DNA from: Candidatus Hydrogenedentota bacterium | Lineage (GTDB): Bacteria > Hydrogenedentota > Hydrogenedentia > Hydrogenedentales > CAITNO01 | Assembly (NCBI GenBank): GCA_903902895.1 | Contig: CAIUWO010000826.1 | Location: forward strand, 1 to 35,853 | Length of the DNA stretch: 35,853 nucleotides | Direction of reading: 5' to 3' | Shown here: in pieces, positions 8,573 through 16,507 of the stretch | How the letters are laid out: each line of letters opens with the position of its first letter | Position numbering within the stretch: the stretch's first letter is position 1 | The notes under the pieces: model-generated | Seen by the model: only the letters and a program-made list of their open reading frames with translations | Databases searched by the model: none | Told to the model about the DNA's origin: nothing | Program-made: the position numbers and the translations under genes

Positions 8573-8603
8573 GGTGAATAACCTGTGGATAACTTGTGAA
8601 CAA
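8573..8603 (-). promoter_or_regulatory. three phased DnaA boxes
   Basis: Three 9-mers in the same orientation at exact 11-bp intervals: GGTGAATAA (8573-8581), TGTGGATAA (8584-8592) and TGTGAACAA (8595-8603). Read on the minus strand, the middle one is the perfect box TTATCCACA. The outer two each differ from the TTWTNCACA consensus at one position. An 11-bp period places them on one face of the helix, suiting cooperative DnaA binding. Confidence 0.8.
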
Positions 8604-8752
8604 CTCGGCGCGACTGGTAGGAGGCCGGGGAAACAGGCGGGTTTACCGATTGCGGTGGTGCGTGGTTGAGGGTGGTGTCAGGGCCCGCGTTCTGGGTCCG
8701 GTTGGACAGTCTGGATGCGGAAGGCCGAAACGTTTTGAAGAGGGACGCTAAT

Positions 8753-10138
8753 ATGCCAATACCAGCGGGCGAGGCTGTGGTGTCGGACAAACACAAGAAC
8801 CTGTGGGAGCAGGCGCAGGTGCATCTGCGCACCGTACTCGACGACTACAGTTACAAGAACTGGTTTCAGCAGACCAGTTTTGGCGCGCTCGAAGAGGGTG
8901 TTCTCACGGTGAACGTGCCCAGCCAGTTTTTTGCAAACTGGCTGCAGGAGCACTACCTCGACGCGGTGTGCGATTCTCTTCGCAAGGTGTTGCCCGAATT
9001 TCGCGCGGTCCGTTTCGCGGCGTCCGCCGATGTGCCCGCCGGTGCGGTGGCTGACCGCGCGGCAAAGCCCGTGCAGCCCGCCCGTGCCAAAGCCGCCAAG
9101 GTGCGCCAGGTCTTCAGCGGCTTCAATCCGCGCTACACCTTCGACCGTTTTGTCATCGGTTCGGGCAACCGTTTCGCCCATGCCGCGGCCAAGGCGGTGC
9201 ATGAATCGCCAGGCCGCACCTACAATCCCCTGTTTCTCTACGGCGGCACCGGCCTGGGCAAGACCCACCTCATGCAGGCCATCGGCCAGGGCGTGCTTGC
9301 CGAGCATCCCGACCTGAGCGTGGTGTTCATCTCCTCCGAGGAGTTCACAAACCAGCTCATCCAGAGCATTGCCAACAAAAACACACAGAAATTTCGTGAC
9401 AAGTACCGCAAGGTGGACGTGCTGCTCATCGATGACGTCCATTTCATCAGCGGCAAAGAAGGCACGCAGGAGGAGTTCTTCCACACCTTCAACGCCCTCT
9501 TCGACGGACACAAACAGATCGTGCTGTCCAGCGACCGTAGCCCCAAGGAAATTCAGGGCGTTGAGGAGCGTCTCGTGTCCCGCTTCGAGTGGGGGCTCGT
9601 CACCGACATCCAGCCGCCCGACCTCGAAACGCGCATCGCCATCATGCAGAACAAGGCCCGCGAGGAAAACCTCACGGTCGCCGTGGACGTCCTGCGCTAC
9701 ATTGCCACCTATATCATCAGCAACATCCGCGAGCTCGAAGGCGCGCTCACCACGGTGCTTGCCTACAGCCGGCTCACGGGCGAAAAGATCACCACCGCCC
9801 TTGCAGAAACCGTGCTGCGCGACCTCATTGGCACCGAGAAAATCCGTCCCGTCACCATTGAGCAGGTGCAGCGCGCCGTGGCCGAGCACTTCGACGTGCG
9901 CATCGCCGACCTGCGCGGCCGCAGCCGCCAGCGGCAGATTGTGCATCCGCGCCAGTTGGCCATGTACCTGTGCAAGACCATGATACCCAGCCTTTCCCTC
10001 AACGACGTGGGTGAGTATTTCGGCGGCAAGGACCACACGACCGTGCTCTACTCCTGTGACAAGGTGGCCAAGTCCGCCGAGGCCAATCCGGCCATGCGTC
10101 AGACCCTCGAACAGATCAGCAAGTCCATCCGCGCCTGA
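8753..10138 (+). CDS. dnaA: chromosomal replication initiator protein DnaA
   Basis: 461-residue initiator ATPase. Domain I covers about residues 10-90 and a short variable linker runs to ~115. The AAA+ core has Walker A GGTGLGKTH (Lys170), Walker B VDVLLIDDVHFI and sensor SSDRSPKEI. DNA-binding domain IV ends with the signature FGGKDHTTVLYS. The linker is short and rich in Ala/Pro/Lys. I chose the ATG at 8753 because an AG-rich Shine-Dalgarno (GAAGAGGGA) lies about 8 nt upstream; an in-frame extension to 8666 would add 29 residues with no homology. The gene follows a DnaA-box cluster and is not followed by dnaN, unlike the classic dnaA-dnaN order, because cydB lies downstream on the other strand. 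Confidence 0.98.
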   Translation: MPIPAGEAVVSDKHKNLWEQAQVHLRTVLDDYSYKNWFQQTSFGALEEGVLTVNVPSQFFANWLQEHYLDAVCDSLRKVLPEFRAVRFAASADVPAGAVADRAAKPVQPARAKAAKVRQVFSGFNPRYTFDRFVIGSGNRFAHAAAKAVHESPGRTYNPLFLYGGTGLGKTHLMQAIGQGVLAEHPDLSVVFISSEEFTNQLIQSIANKNTQKFRDKYRKVDVLLIDDVHFISGKEGTQEEFFHTFNALFDGHKQIVLSSDRSPKEIQGVEERLVSRFEWGLVTDIQPPDLETRIAIMQNKAREENLTVAVDVLRYIATYIISNIRELEGALTTVLAYSRLTGEKITTALAETVLRDLIGTEKIRPVTIEQVQRAVAEHFDVRIADLRGRSRQRQIVHPRQLAMYLCKTMIPSLSLNDVGEYFGGKDHTTVLYSCDKVAKSAEANPAMRQTLEQISKSIRA

Positions 10139-10243
10139 CCCGGTCAGGGTGTGGGGTGTAGGGTGTGCGAAGCAGGGCGGAGCGCACCAACACCTTCGCC
10201 GCGCCTGTCACGTCCTGACCATAAGTTGACCCATGCCCATGTG

Positions 10244-10263
10244 GGCAGACATTCCTGTCTGCC
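10244..10263. terminator. hairpin between convergent dnaA and cydB, possible bidirectional terminator
   Basis: Perfect 8-bp stem GGCAGACA/TGTCTGCC with a TTCC loop in the 185-bp gap between dnaA and cydB. A second small hairpin, GCGGC-TTC-GCCGC, lies at 10301-10313 next to the cydB stop, and a CTGAATTCAG palindrome at 10280-10289. Neither strand has a clean T-run, so termination is plausible but not shown. The first hairpin could instead be a dispersed intergenic palindrome. Confidence 0.45.
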
Positions 10264-10323
10264 AGTCTTCCTCTGGATTCTGAATTCAGGATTCTCTGTT
10301 GCGGCTTCGCCGCACCAAGCGCC

Positions 10324-11346
10324 TCAGTAGCTGTTCTCGTGCTCGAGGTCAACCTTGCCGCGGAACACACGGTAGATCAGTATCGTGTACGTGAGCACCA
10401 GCGGCATTCCAATCAGCGCAATCACCAGCATGATTTTGTGCGTCAGCACGCTGGCGGCCGCGTTGTAGATGGTCAGGTTGAACGCCGGGTCCAGCTTTGA
10501 GTGGACCAGGTTCGGGAACATGGCGATGCCGAACAGGAACACGAACGCCAGTATGTTGAAAGAACTCGCCAGAAACGCCCGGCCCGGCATTTTCCTGGAC
10601 AGAAAGTAGGGGATGGCGATGACAGCCGCGGCGTTCAGCACGGGCATTGCCCAGGCAATCGGATAATTCCGGAAATTGACCGTGGCAGTCGGCACAAACA
10701 GAAGCGCGTAGATGGATGTGACCACGTAAAGCACCAGGAACAGCGCGTAGGAGGTCCAAATCCCCTTGCTGATGCGGCGGCGCAGGTCGCCGTGCGTCTT
10801 GAAAATGAGGTAGATGCCGCCGTGCATCGCGAAAAGCACCACGACCAGCAGTCCGGCCAGCAGCGCAAAGGGGGTGAGAAAGTCAAAGAAGTTGCCCTGG
10901 TAAACCCCGTCCCTGTCTATCGCGATGCCCTGCATCGTGTTGCCCGTCGCCACGCCGAAGAGCAGCGCGATTAGCGCGCTGGACGCAAAGAAAATGCCGT
11001 CCCAAGCCGCCCGCCAAAAGGGGAAGTGACGCTTGCTGCGAAACTCCATCGACACGGCCCGGAAGATGAGCCCGCACAGCAGCAGCATGAACGCGGTGTA
11101 AAAGGAGGAGAAAATGGACGCGTAGACCGCCGGGAACGCCGCGAACATGGCGCCGCCAAAGGTGACCAGCCACACCTCGTTGCCGTCCCAAATCGGGCCG
11201 ATGGCGTTCATGAGCGTGCGCCGCTCAGCGTCCGTTCGGGCCACAAAGGGGTGCAGAATGCCCACGCCAAGGTCGAACCCGTCCAGAATGGCGTACCCGG
11301 CCAGCAGCACACCGAGCATGAAGAACCAGATTTCATTGAGATACAT
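10324..11346 (-). CDS. cydB: cytochrome bd quinol oxidase subunit II
   Basis: 340-residue inner-membrane subunit of the bd-type terminal oxidase, which passes electrons from quinol to oxygen. The family start is clear in FFMLGVLLAGYAILDGFDLG, followed by GPIWDGNEVWLVTFGGAMFAAFP and FRSKRH in the first cytoplasmic region, with about eight or nine helices overall. I place the start at 11346 (MYLNEIWFF), preceded by AGGAAA; an ATG eight codons earlier has weaker support. It lies 46 bp after cydA, so the two form the usual cydAB unit. I see no cydX-like small gene after it and no cydCD in the window. Confidence 0.95.
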   Translation of the reverse strand: MYLNEIWFFMLGVLLAGYAILDGFDLGVGILHPFVARTDAERRTLMNAIGPIWDGNEVWLVTFGGAMFAAFPAVYASIFSSFYTAFMLLLCGLIFRAVSMEFRSKRHFPFWRAAWDGIFFASSALIALLFGVATGNTMQGIAIDRDGVYQGNFFDFLTPFALLAGLLVVVLFAMHGGIYLIFKTHGDLRRRISKGIWTSYALFLVLYVVTSIYALLFVPTATVNFRNYPIAWAMPVLNAAAVIAIPYFLSRKMPGRAFLASSFNILAFVFLFGIAMFPNLVHSKLDPAFNLTIYNAAASVLTHKIMLVIALIGMPLVLTYTILIYRVFRGKVDLEHENSY

Positions 11347-11392
11347 AGTTCCGTTTCCTGTAAAGTCCACCGGTCCAGGTAATTGTCAACGG

Positions 11393-12817
11393 TCAATTGG
11401 ATTCCTCGTCTTCATGCGCCTCGCTCATGGACGCGCCGCCCGGGTCCGCCAGGGTTTCCGCCGCGGCCAGGAATCCGGCGCCCATGCCGGTCATCGGTTC
11501 CGCCGCTTCCGGACCCCGCTGGATTTTGTCGTTCAGCACATGTATCCAGACCATGAACAGCAGTCCGTAGATAACGCCAAACATCAGCAGCGACCCGAGC
11601 ACCTGGCCCGCGCTGACGGCGGGGGAAAGTGCGTCGCCGGTTTTGAGCAGCCCCCACACAATCCACGGCTGGCGTCCGACTTCAGCGGCCATCCATCCGC
11701 ACTCGTTGGACAGGTAAGGAAGCAGGACCGCCGGCACGAACACCCAGAGCAGCCAGCGTTGCTCAAACAGTTTTCCGCGCCACAGCAGCAGGAGCAGGGC
11801 CAGCGAGGTCAGGCCTATCATCATCATGCCCGTGCCCACCATGATGTGGTACGTCTGGAAGCTCAGATTCACCGGCGGCCATTCGTCTTCGGGAAACTGG
11901 TCCAGCGCCGTCACCGGCGTCGTGAAGTTCTGGTGCAGCAGGAAACTCAGCCCGCCGGGGATATACAGCCCGGTGGTCTTCTTCTCGGCCTGGTTGGCCC
12001 AGCCAAACAGGTACAGCGGCGTGCCGCCCTCTGCGGTTTTGAAATGTCCCTCAAACGCCGCGAGCTTCGGCGGTTGCGTCTTGGAGACTTTGTCTGCCTG
12101 GAGATGCCCCGAGCCCAGTTCCGCCACGCTTGCCACGAATGCCACAATCAGCGCCACCGTGAAGGAGCGCCGCGCGAAGGCCAGGTGCCGGCCGTGGAGC
12201 AGGTACCATGCGGAAACGCTCATCACGAAGAAGGCACCCAGAATAAACGCCCCCAAGAGCACGTGGTTGAGCCGGTGCATGCTCGACGGATTAAAGACAA
12301 CCTCCCAGAAATTGGTGATTTCCGCGCGTCCGTTGACAATGTGGAAACCCGCAGGCGTCTGCTGCCAGGAATTGGCCACCACGATCCACAGCGCCGAGAA
12401 GGTCGCGCCCAGGGCGACCATCCACGTGCTCAGCAGGTGCACCCTGGGGGAAACGCGGTCCCAGCCGAAGACAAGCACCGCAAGAAAGCCCGATTCCAGG
12501 AAGAAGGCGAAAATGCCCTCGGCGGCCAGCGCCGACCCGAAAACGTCCCCCACATATTTGGAATAGATCGACCAGTTGGTGCCGAACTGGAATTCCATCA
12601 CGATACCCGTGGCCACCCCGACCGCGAAGGTGATGGCGAAGAGCTTGGTCCAATACCGCGCCATCTGCTCGTATAGTTTGTCGCCCGTCCGGTGAAACAG
12701 CGATTCCATGATGACCATCTGCCATGCCAGACCAATGGTGAGCGGCGGAAACAGATAGTGAAATCCAACGGTAAAACCGAACTGGATTCTGGACAGCATT
12801 TCCACATCTAAGTTCAT
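11393..12817 (-). CDS. cydA: cytochrome bd quinol oxidase subunit I
   Basis: 474-residue haem-carrying subunit of the bd oxidase. Features seen are [21 protein letters not shown] with the N-terminal haem-ligand His, [33 protein letters not shown] with conserved membrane Glu residues, the His near HRLNHVLLG, the Met of YHIMVGTG and the GRQPWIV motif. The quinol (Q) loop is short: the ~60-residue insert found in E. coli CydA is missing between the LFGW and QTYHIMV segments, which marks the short-Q-loop type. The C-terminal ~35 residues are polar and Glu-rich. The start at 12817 is supported by AGAGGA about 8 nt upstream. It is first in the cydAB unit and divergent from the PfaD-type gene. Confidence 0.96.
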   Translation of the reverse strand: MNLDVEMLSRIQFGFTVGFHYLFPPLTIGLAWQMVIMESLFHRTGDKLYEQMARYWTKLFAITFAVGVATGIVMEFQFGTNWSIYSKYVGDVFGSALAAEGIFAFFLESGFLAVLVFGWDRVSPRVHLLSTWMVALGATFSALWIVVANSWQQTPAGFHIVNGRAEITNFWEVVFNPSSMHRLNHVLLGAFILGAFFVMSVSAWYLLHGRHLAFARRSFTVALIVAFVASVAELGSGHLQADKVSKTQPPKLAAFEGHFKTAEGGTPLYLFGWANQAEKKTTGLYIPGGLSFLLHQNFTTPVTALDQFPEDEWPPVNLSFQTYHIMVGTGMMMIGLTSLALLLLLWRGKLFEQRWLLWVFVPAVLLPYLSNECGWMAAEVGRQPWIVWGLLKTGDALSPAVSAGQVLGSLLMFGVIYGLLFMVWIHVLNDKIQRGPEAAEPMTGMGAGFLAAAETLADPGGASMSEAHEDEESN

Positions 12818-12977
12818 GGGCGGGTCCTCTCAATGTTTCTGCCGGACAACGATTCCCAGAGGCCAACATCAATCATTGGCCGCGCGCGGCACAACGCCTA
12901 CCCATCGGTTCGTCATGACAGTATGATACACTTACGCGCCCAATCTTCGACGCTTTAACAACGGAAATCGGGAAATT
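12818..12977. other. divergent intergenic region between cydA and the PfaD-type gene
   Basis: 160 bp that should hold promoters for both directions. I found no convincing -35/-10 pair and no FNR- or ArcA-like palindrome. A GGGAAA at 12970-12975 can serve as ribosome binding site for the rightward gene. Confidence 0.4.
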
Positions 12978-14648
12978 ATGCGCGGTGCCGCAATAATACA
13001 CGAAAACGCATCCTGCTGGCAGGCCGACCCGGCTTCCGGGGAGGCTTTGGTGTGGCTCGCGCCGGAAGAGGCGCTGCGGCGTTTGGCCCGCCATGCCTAT
13101 GCCGTGCGGTGTCCCGACGGCGTTCGTTTCACCACCTCCGGCAGGGCGCTTTTGGGGGCGGGCAGCGGGCCGGAGGGGGCGCTGCCGCTGGCGGGCGTGG
13201 CCCCGCCGGTTGACCCCGCCCGGCTCGGAGACGCCTCTTTCTGTGAAGACCACGGCCTTGCCCTTCCGCTCTACGCCGGTTCCATGGCCCACGGCATATC
13301 CTCCGAAACGCTGGTCGCGGCGATGGGGCGCGCGGGCATGCTTGGCTTTTACGGCGCCGCGGGCGAATCTCCCGGCAAGGTTGAGGAGGCGCTTGCGCGT
13401 CTGCAGGAGACGCTGGCTGGGGTGCCCTTTGGCTTCAACCTGATCAACAGTCCCAACGACCCCGCCTGGGAGATGGCTGTGGCGGAGGTGTATTTGCGCC
13501 GCGGTCTGCGGCTAATCGAGGCGTCGGCCTACATTGCCCCGACGCCCGCACTGGTCAAGTACCGCGTGTCTGGAATTTACCGCGCGCCCGACGGTGCCGT
13601 GGTTGCGCCCAACCGGGTCATCGCGAAGGTTTCCCGCGTCGAGATTGCCGCGCGCTTCTTCGCGCCCCCGGCGGAAAAGATACTGCGCGGACTGGTCGAA
13701 TCCGGCGGCATCAGCGCCGAAGAGGCGCTGCTGGCCGCGGAGGTTCCGCTGGCGCAGGACTTGACCGGAGAGGCCGATTCGGGCGGGCACACGGACCACC
13801 GCGCCGCGCTCGCCATGCTGCCCAGCCTGCTCCAACTGCGCGACGGGGCCGCGGCGCGCCACGGATACTCCGTCCCCCTGCGGGTGGGCCTGGCCGGGGG
13901 CATTGCCACGCCCCACGCGGTGGCGGCAGCGTTTGCCATGGGCGCCGCCTGGGTGGTGACCGGCTCTGTCAACCAAGCCTGTGTCGAATCGGGCAGTTCC
14001 GATGCCGTGCGCGCCCTGCTGGCCGCCGCCGCGCAGACCGATGTGGCCCGCGTTCCCTCCGCCGACATGTTTGAGATGGGCGTGACTGTGCAGGTGCTCA
14101 AGAAGGGCGTGCGTTTTGCCGAGCGCGCCGCGCGGCTCATGGAACTGTACAGGCTGTATGAATCGATCGACGCCATTCCCGACGAAGACCGCCGCAAGCT
14201 GGAGGAGACCGTCTTCCGCATGCCGCTGGACGGGGTGTGGGAGAATACGCGGCGCTTTTTCGAGTCCCGCGATCCGCGGCAGTTGGAGAAGGCCGCCGCC
14301 AGTCCCCGCCACAAGATGGCGCTCGTCTTTCGCTGGTACCTGGGCCAGTCCCCGCACTGGGCCAATCACGGCGTGCCCGAACGCGTTGACGACTATCAAA
14401 TCTGGTGCGGCCCCGGCATGGGCGCGTTCAACGACTGGGTGCGCGGTTCCTTTATGGAGGCACCTGAAAACCGCCGCGCGCCGCTGGTCGCGCGCAATCT
14501 GCTGTTTCACGCCGCCGTGCTCCTGCGCGCCGCCCCGCTGCGCGCCCAAGGCGTCGCATTGGCCCCTTCGGACCTCCGCTGCGCCCCGTTGCGGGATGAG
14601 GAATTGTCCAGGTACTGCACCGTTGAACATGGGAAAACAGATTCATGA
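12978..14648 (+). CDS. PfaD-family flavin-dependent enoyl reductase
   Basis: 556-residue protein matching the PfaD family, stand-alone 2-nitropropane-dioxygenase-like flavoproteins that act as trans enoyl reductases in polyunsaturated fatty acid and polyketide synthesis. The TIM-barrel core is seen in AGSMAHGISSETLVAAMGRAG, FGFNLINSPNDPAWE, LTGEADSGGHTDHRAAL (the flavin/substrate motif) and VGLAGGIATPHAVAAAFAMG with GAAWVVTGSVNQ. The last ~150 residues (YQIWCGPGMGAFNDWVRGS) match the PfaD C-terminal extension. No PfaA, PfaB or PfaC polyketide synthase lies in the window, so it may work with a synthase elsewhere or in another lipid pathway. Its stop overlaps lspA by ATGA, so the pair is coupled. 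Confidence 0.82.
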   Translation: MRGAAIIHENASCWQADPASGEALVWLAPEEALRRLARHAYAVRCPDGVRFTTSGRALLGAGSGPEGALPLAGVAPPVDPARLGDASFCEDHGLALPLYAGSMAHGISSETLVAAMGRAGMLGFYGAAGESPGKVEEALARLQETLAGVPFGFNLINSPNDPAWEMAVAEVYLRRGLRLIEASAYIAPTPALVKYRVSGIYRAPDGAVVAPNRVIAKVSRVEIAARFFAPPAEKILRGLVESGGISAEEALLAAEVPLAQDLTGEADSGGHTDHRAALAMLPSLLQLRDGAAARHGYSVPLRVGLAGGIATPHAVAAAFAMGAAWVVTGSVNQACVESGSSDAVRALLAAAAQTDVARVPSADMFEMGVTVQVLKKGVRFAERAARLMELYRLYESIDAIPDEDRRKLEETVFRMPLDGVWENTRRFFESRDPRQLEKAAASPRHKMALVFRWYLGQSPHWANHGVPERVDDYQIWCGPGMGAFNDWVRGSFMEAPENRRAPLVARNLLFHAAVLLRAAPLRAQGVALAPSDLRCAPLRDEELSRYCTVEHGKTDS

Positions 14649-15214
14649 AAAAGTACAACCACCTCCTGTTGGCCGCGGCAATCATTGTGGTTCTAATCGC
14701 GTTTGACCACGCCACGAAATGGGTTGCCGTCCACTACCTGCGCACCGCGCCGTTCCCCTGGCGCTCTCCGGGCGACCTGATCCGCATCCAGTACGCCGAG
14801 AATACCGGCGCGTTTCTGAGTCTTGGGGCAAACCTTTCACCGGTGCTGCGGGCGTGGGTCATGATGGGGCTCAACAGCGTCATCCTCGCCGCCGTGGGCG
14901 CTTGGCTCGTCTTTGGCCGGTCCCGGCCGCTGGTGGTGCCCGTTTCCCTGGCCATGATCCTGTCTGGCGGCCTGGGCAACCTGATCGACCGCATTTTCCG
15001 CGACGGGCGCGTGGTCGACTTTATGAACGTCGGCATCAATTTTGGCGAGTCCAGCCTGCGCTCGGGCATCTTCAACGTGGCCGACCTGGCCATTGTTGGC
15101 GGGTTGATCCTGCTGTTGTACCACGAGTTCCGCCATCCCCGCGTGCTGGAAAAGGAGCCCGCCGTGCTGGGACCGGAAAAGAAGATTTTCCGGGATGACG
15201 CCGGTCAAGATTGA
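14645..15214 (+). CDS. lspA: lipoprotein signal peptidase (signal peptidase II)
   Basis: 189-residue four-helix membrane aspartyl protease that cleaves prolipoprotein signal peptides after lipid attachment. The family motifs are present: AENTGAFLSLG, GGLGNLIDRIFRDGRVVDFM with catalytic Asp125, and FNVADLAIVGG with catalytic Asp147. An early Asp21 (AFDHATKW) is also conserved in the family. The C-terminus carries about 25 extra polar residues. The ATG at 14645 overlaps the stop of the PfaD-type gene by four bases, which suggests translational coupling. The gene indicates that the organism makes processed lipoproteins. Confidence 0.96.
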   Translation: MKKYNHLLLAAAIIVVLIAFDHATKWVAVHYLRTAPFPWRSPGDLIRIQYAENTGAFLSLGANLSPVLRAWVMMGLNSVILAAVGAWLVFGRSRPLVVPVSLAMILSGGLGNLIDRIFRDGRVVDFMNVGINFGESSLRSGIFNVADLAIVGGLILLLYHEFRHPRVLEKEPAVLGPEKKIFRDDAGQD

Positions 15215-15239
15215 AACAGGCGCGCCGCACCGATACAAT
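15211..15239 (+). promoter_or_regulatory. sigma70-like promoter for the deacetylase-like gene
   Basis: TTGAAA (15211-15216) and TACAAT (15234-15239) with a 17-bp spacer, each matching consensus at 5 of 6 positions. It overlaps the last codon of lspA and lies 30 bp before the ATG at 15270. It is the best promoter match in the window and suggests that the next gene is transcribed on its own. Confidence 0.65.
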
Positions 15240-15269
15240 GGCCCGGTGGCAAACGGATGAGGACATGCT

Positions 15270-16181
15270 ATGGCCCGAACGGCGCTGGTTTATTGCGACG
15301 AGACGCTCGCACATGACACGGGGGAGAACCATCCCGAGTCGCCGTTGCGCCTGAAGGCCGTGCTCGCCGCCATGGACGCCGCCGGCATCGCGCCGCCCAG
15401 GCTCACCCCCGAACCCGCCACGCGCGGGGACCTGCTGCGCGTCCACACCGTGGACCACGTGGACACCGTGCGGCGCTGCTGTCTCGACGGAGAGGACTAT
15501 CCCGATCCCGACACTGTCATGATGGACAAGACTTGGGACGCCGCGCTGCTCTCGGCCGGCGGCGGCATCACCGCCGCCAAGGCCATACTGGCCGGGGAAT
15601 GCGACAACGCCTTTGTGCTCATGCGCCCACCCGGACACCATGCCGAGGCCGATTTTGCCATGGGCTTCTGTATATTCAACAACATCGCCGTCACCGCCCG
15701 CTGGCTGCGCGAGGCGGCCGGGCTGCACCGCGTCGCCATCTTCGACTTCGACGTCCACCACGGCAACGGCACCCAGCACGTCTTCTACGACGACGAGTCG
15801 GTCTTCTTCGTCAGCCTCCACGAGTATCCCCAGTTCCCCGGAACCGGGTTTCCCTACGAGCGAGGCAAGGGCAACAGCACCCTCAACTTTCAAATGCCCC
15901 CGGGCTGCAGCCCCGACCAGTGGATCAACACCGTGCGCGGCGTCGTCGTCCCCCAGTTGCAGCTCTTCGCCCCCGATTTCCTGCTCATCTCCGCCGGTTT
16001 CGACGCCCACCGCCTCGATCCCCTCGGCAACCAGTTGCTCGAAGCCGAGCACTTCGCCGAAATAACCCGGCTCGTGCGCGACATCGCCCACGGTCGCGTC
16101 GTCTCCTTCCTTGAAGGCGGCTACCACCCCACCGCCGTCGGCGTCTCCGCCGTCGCCCACCTCCAGGCCCTCATGGCCTGA
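15270..16181 (+). CDS. histone-deacetylase/acetoin-utilisation family zinc amidohydrolase
   Basis: 303-residue member of the arginase/deacetylase superfamily. All core motifs are intact: RPPGHHAE with the His123/His124 pair, DFDVHHGNGTQ with zinc ligands Asp161 and His163, SLHEYPQFPGTG, SAGFDAHRLDPLG with zinc ligand Asp245, and LEGGY with the transition-state Tyr. It is therefore very likely an active zinc deacetylase. Bacterial relatives act on acetylpolyamines, acetylated proteins or acetoin-related substrates, and the sequence does not choose between these. The start at 15270 has GAGGA about 6 nt upstream, and a promoter match lies just before it. No acetyltransferase or acetyl-CoA synthetase lies next to it. 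Confidence 0.92.
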   Translation: MARTALVYCDETLAHDTGENHPESPLRLKAVLAAMDAAGIAPPRLTPEPATRGDLLRVHTVDHVDTVRRCCLDGEDYPDPDTVMMDKTWDAALLSAGGGITAAKAILAGECDNAFVLMRPPGHHAEADFAMGFCIFNNIAVTARWLREAAGLHRVAIFDFDVHHGNGTQHVFYDDESVFFVSLHEYPQFPGTGFPYERGKGNSTLNFQMPPGCSPDQWINTVRGVVVPQLQLFAPDFLLISAGFDAHRLDPLGNQLLEAEHFAEITRLVRDIAHGRVVSFLEGGYHPTAVGVSAVAHLQALMA

Positions 16182-16250
16182 GTCTTGTTTGCGTTCTTGG
16201 GTTGGCGCGGGTAGGGGATTTACCGGGCATAATTCAGGGAATACCTGATG

Positions 16251-16278
16251 TTCAACAGCCTCCCACAAAAGCTATAAT
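16251..16278 (+). promoter_or_regulatory. promoter-like site upstream of the sensor kinase
   Basis: Perfect -10 TATAAT at 16273-16278, with TTCAAC at 16251-16256 as a weak -35 (3 of 6) across a 16-bp spacer. It would give a leader of roughly 215-220 nt before the kinase ATG at 16504. Confidence 0.5.
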
Positions 16279-16355
16279 CTGTTTATATAAAAGGGCCTCA
16301 CGAGAGTATTAATTGTTTTTCTCGGCATGGGGGTGGCCGGATTGTGATTTCGGTC

Positions 16356-16433
16356 ATGTGCTTCAAGGCGGCGGATGAGAGTGCGTTTCCCAAAACAGTG
16401 CGCACTGTAAACATCAAGGACGCCCTAAGATGA
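16356..16433 (+). CDS. possible leader ORF 1 (25 codons)
   Basis: ATG to TGA, 25 residues beginning MCFKAADESAF. There is no clear ribosome binding site. The stop overlaps the ATG of the next small ORF by four bases. The palindrome at 16395-16408 lies inside it. I see no protein features, so it may be chance. Confidence 0.2.
   Translation: MCFKAADESAFPKTVRTVNIKDALR
16395..16408. promoter_or_regulatory. 14-bp perfect palindrome, candidate operator
   Basis: ACAGTGC-GCACTGT is fully symmetric. It lies about 117 bp downstream of the -10 and 95 bp before the kinase start, inside the transcribed leader if the promoter is right. The size suits a dimeric transcription factor. As RNA it could also form a tight hairpin. 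There is no T-run, so it is not a standard terminator. Confidence 0.45.
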
Positions 16434-16507
16434 AACAAAGGTGTGTCTGCAAGTCAACGTTCTTTGGTCGGTCATCGGCCGAAAAACAATTACGCGCTTC
16501 CCCATGA
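16430..16507 (+). CDS. possible leader peptide coupled to the sensor kinase (25 codons)
   Basis: ATG to TGA, 25 residues beginning MKQRCVCKSTFF. AAGGA (16416-16420) lies 9-10 nt upstream of the ATG. Its stop codon overlaps the kinase ATG at 16504 as ATGA, and that kinase ATG has no Shine-Dalgarno of its own. This is the arrangement expected for translational coupling through a leader peptide. There is no recognisable homology, and a chance ORF cannot be excluded. Confidence 0.35.
   Translation: MKQRCVCKSTFFGRSSAEKQLRASP

Larger units (their letters stand above)
8485..8752 (+). other. intergenic region upstream of dnaA, candidate replication origin or dnaA control region
   Basis: 268 bp holding three DnaA boxes (annotated separately), a 15-bp inverted repeat (8546-8560) and a locally AT-richer stretch at about 8520-8580 in an otherwise GC-rich window. 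A TTGACA hexamer at 8494-8499 has no acceptable -10 partner. Bacterial oriC is often next to dnaA, but three boxes are also typical of dnaA autoregulation, and the sequence alone does not decide. Confidence 0.5.
16182..16503 (+). other. 322-bp leader region of the large sensor kinase
   Basis: No conventional gene. It contains, in order, a promoter-like site with a perfect TATAAT (16273-16278), an AT-rich patch (16270-16320), a 14-bp perfect palindrome (16395-16408) and two 25-codon open frames linked to each other and to the kinase by ATGA overlaps. Together these look like a regulated leader. Confidence 0.55.
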
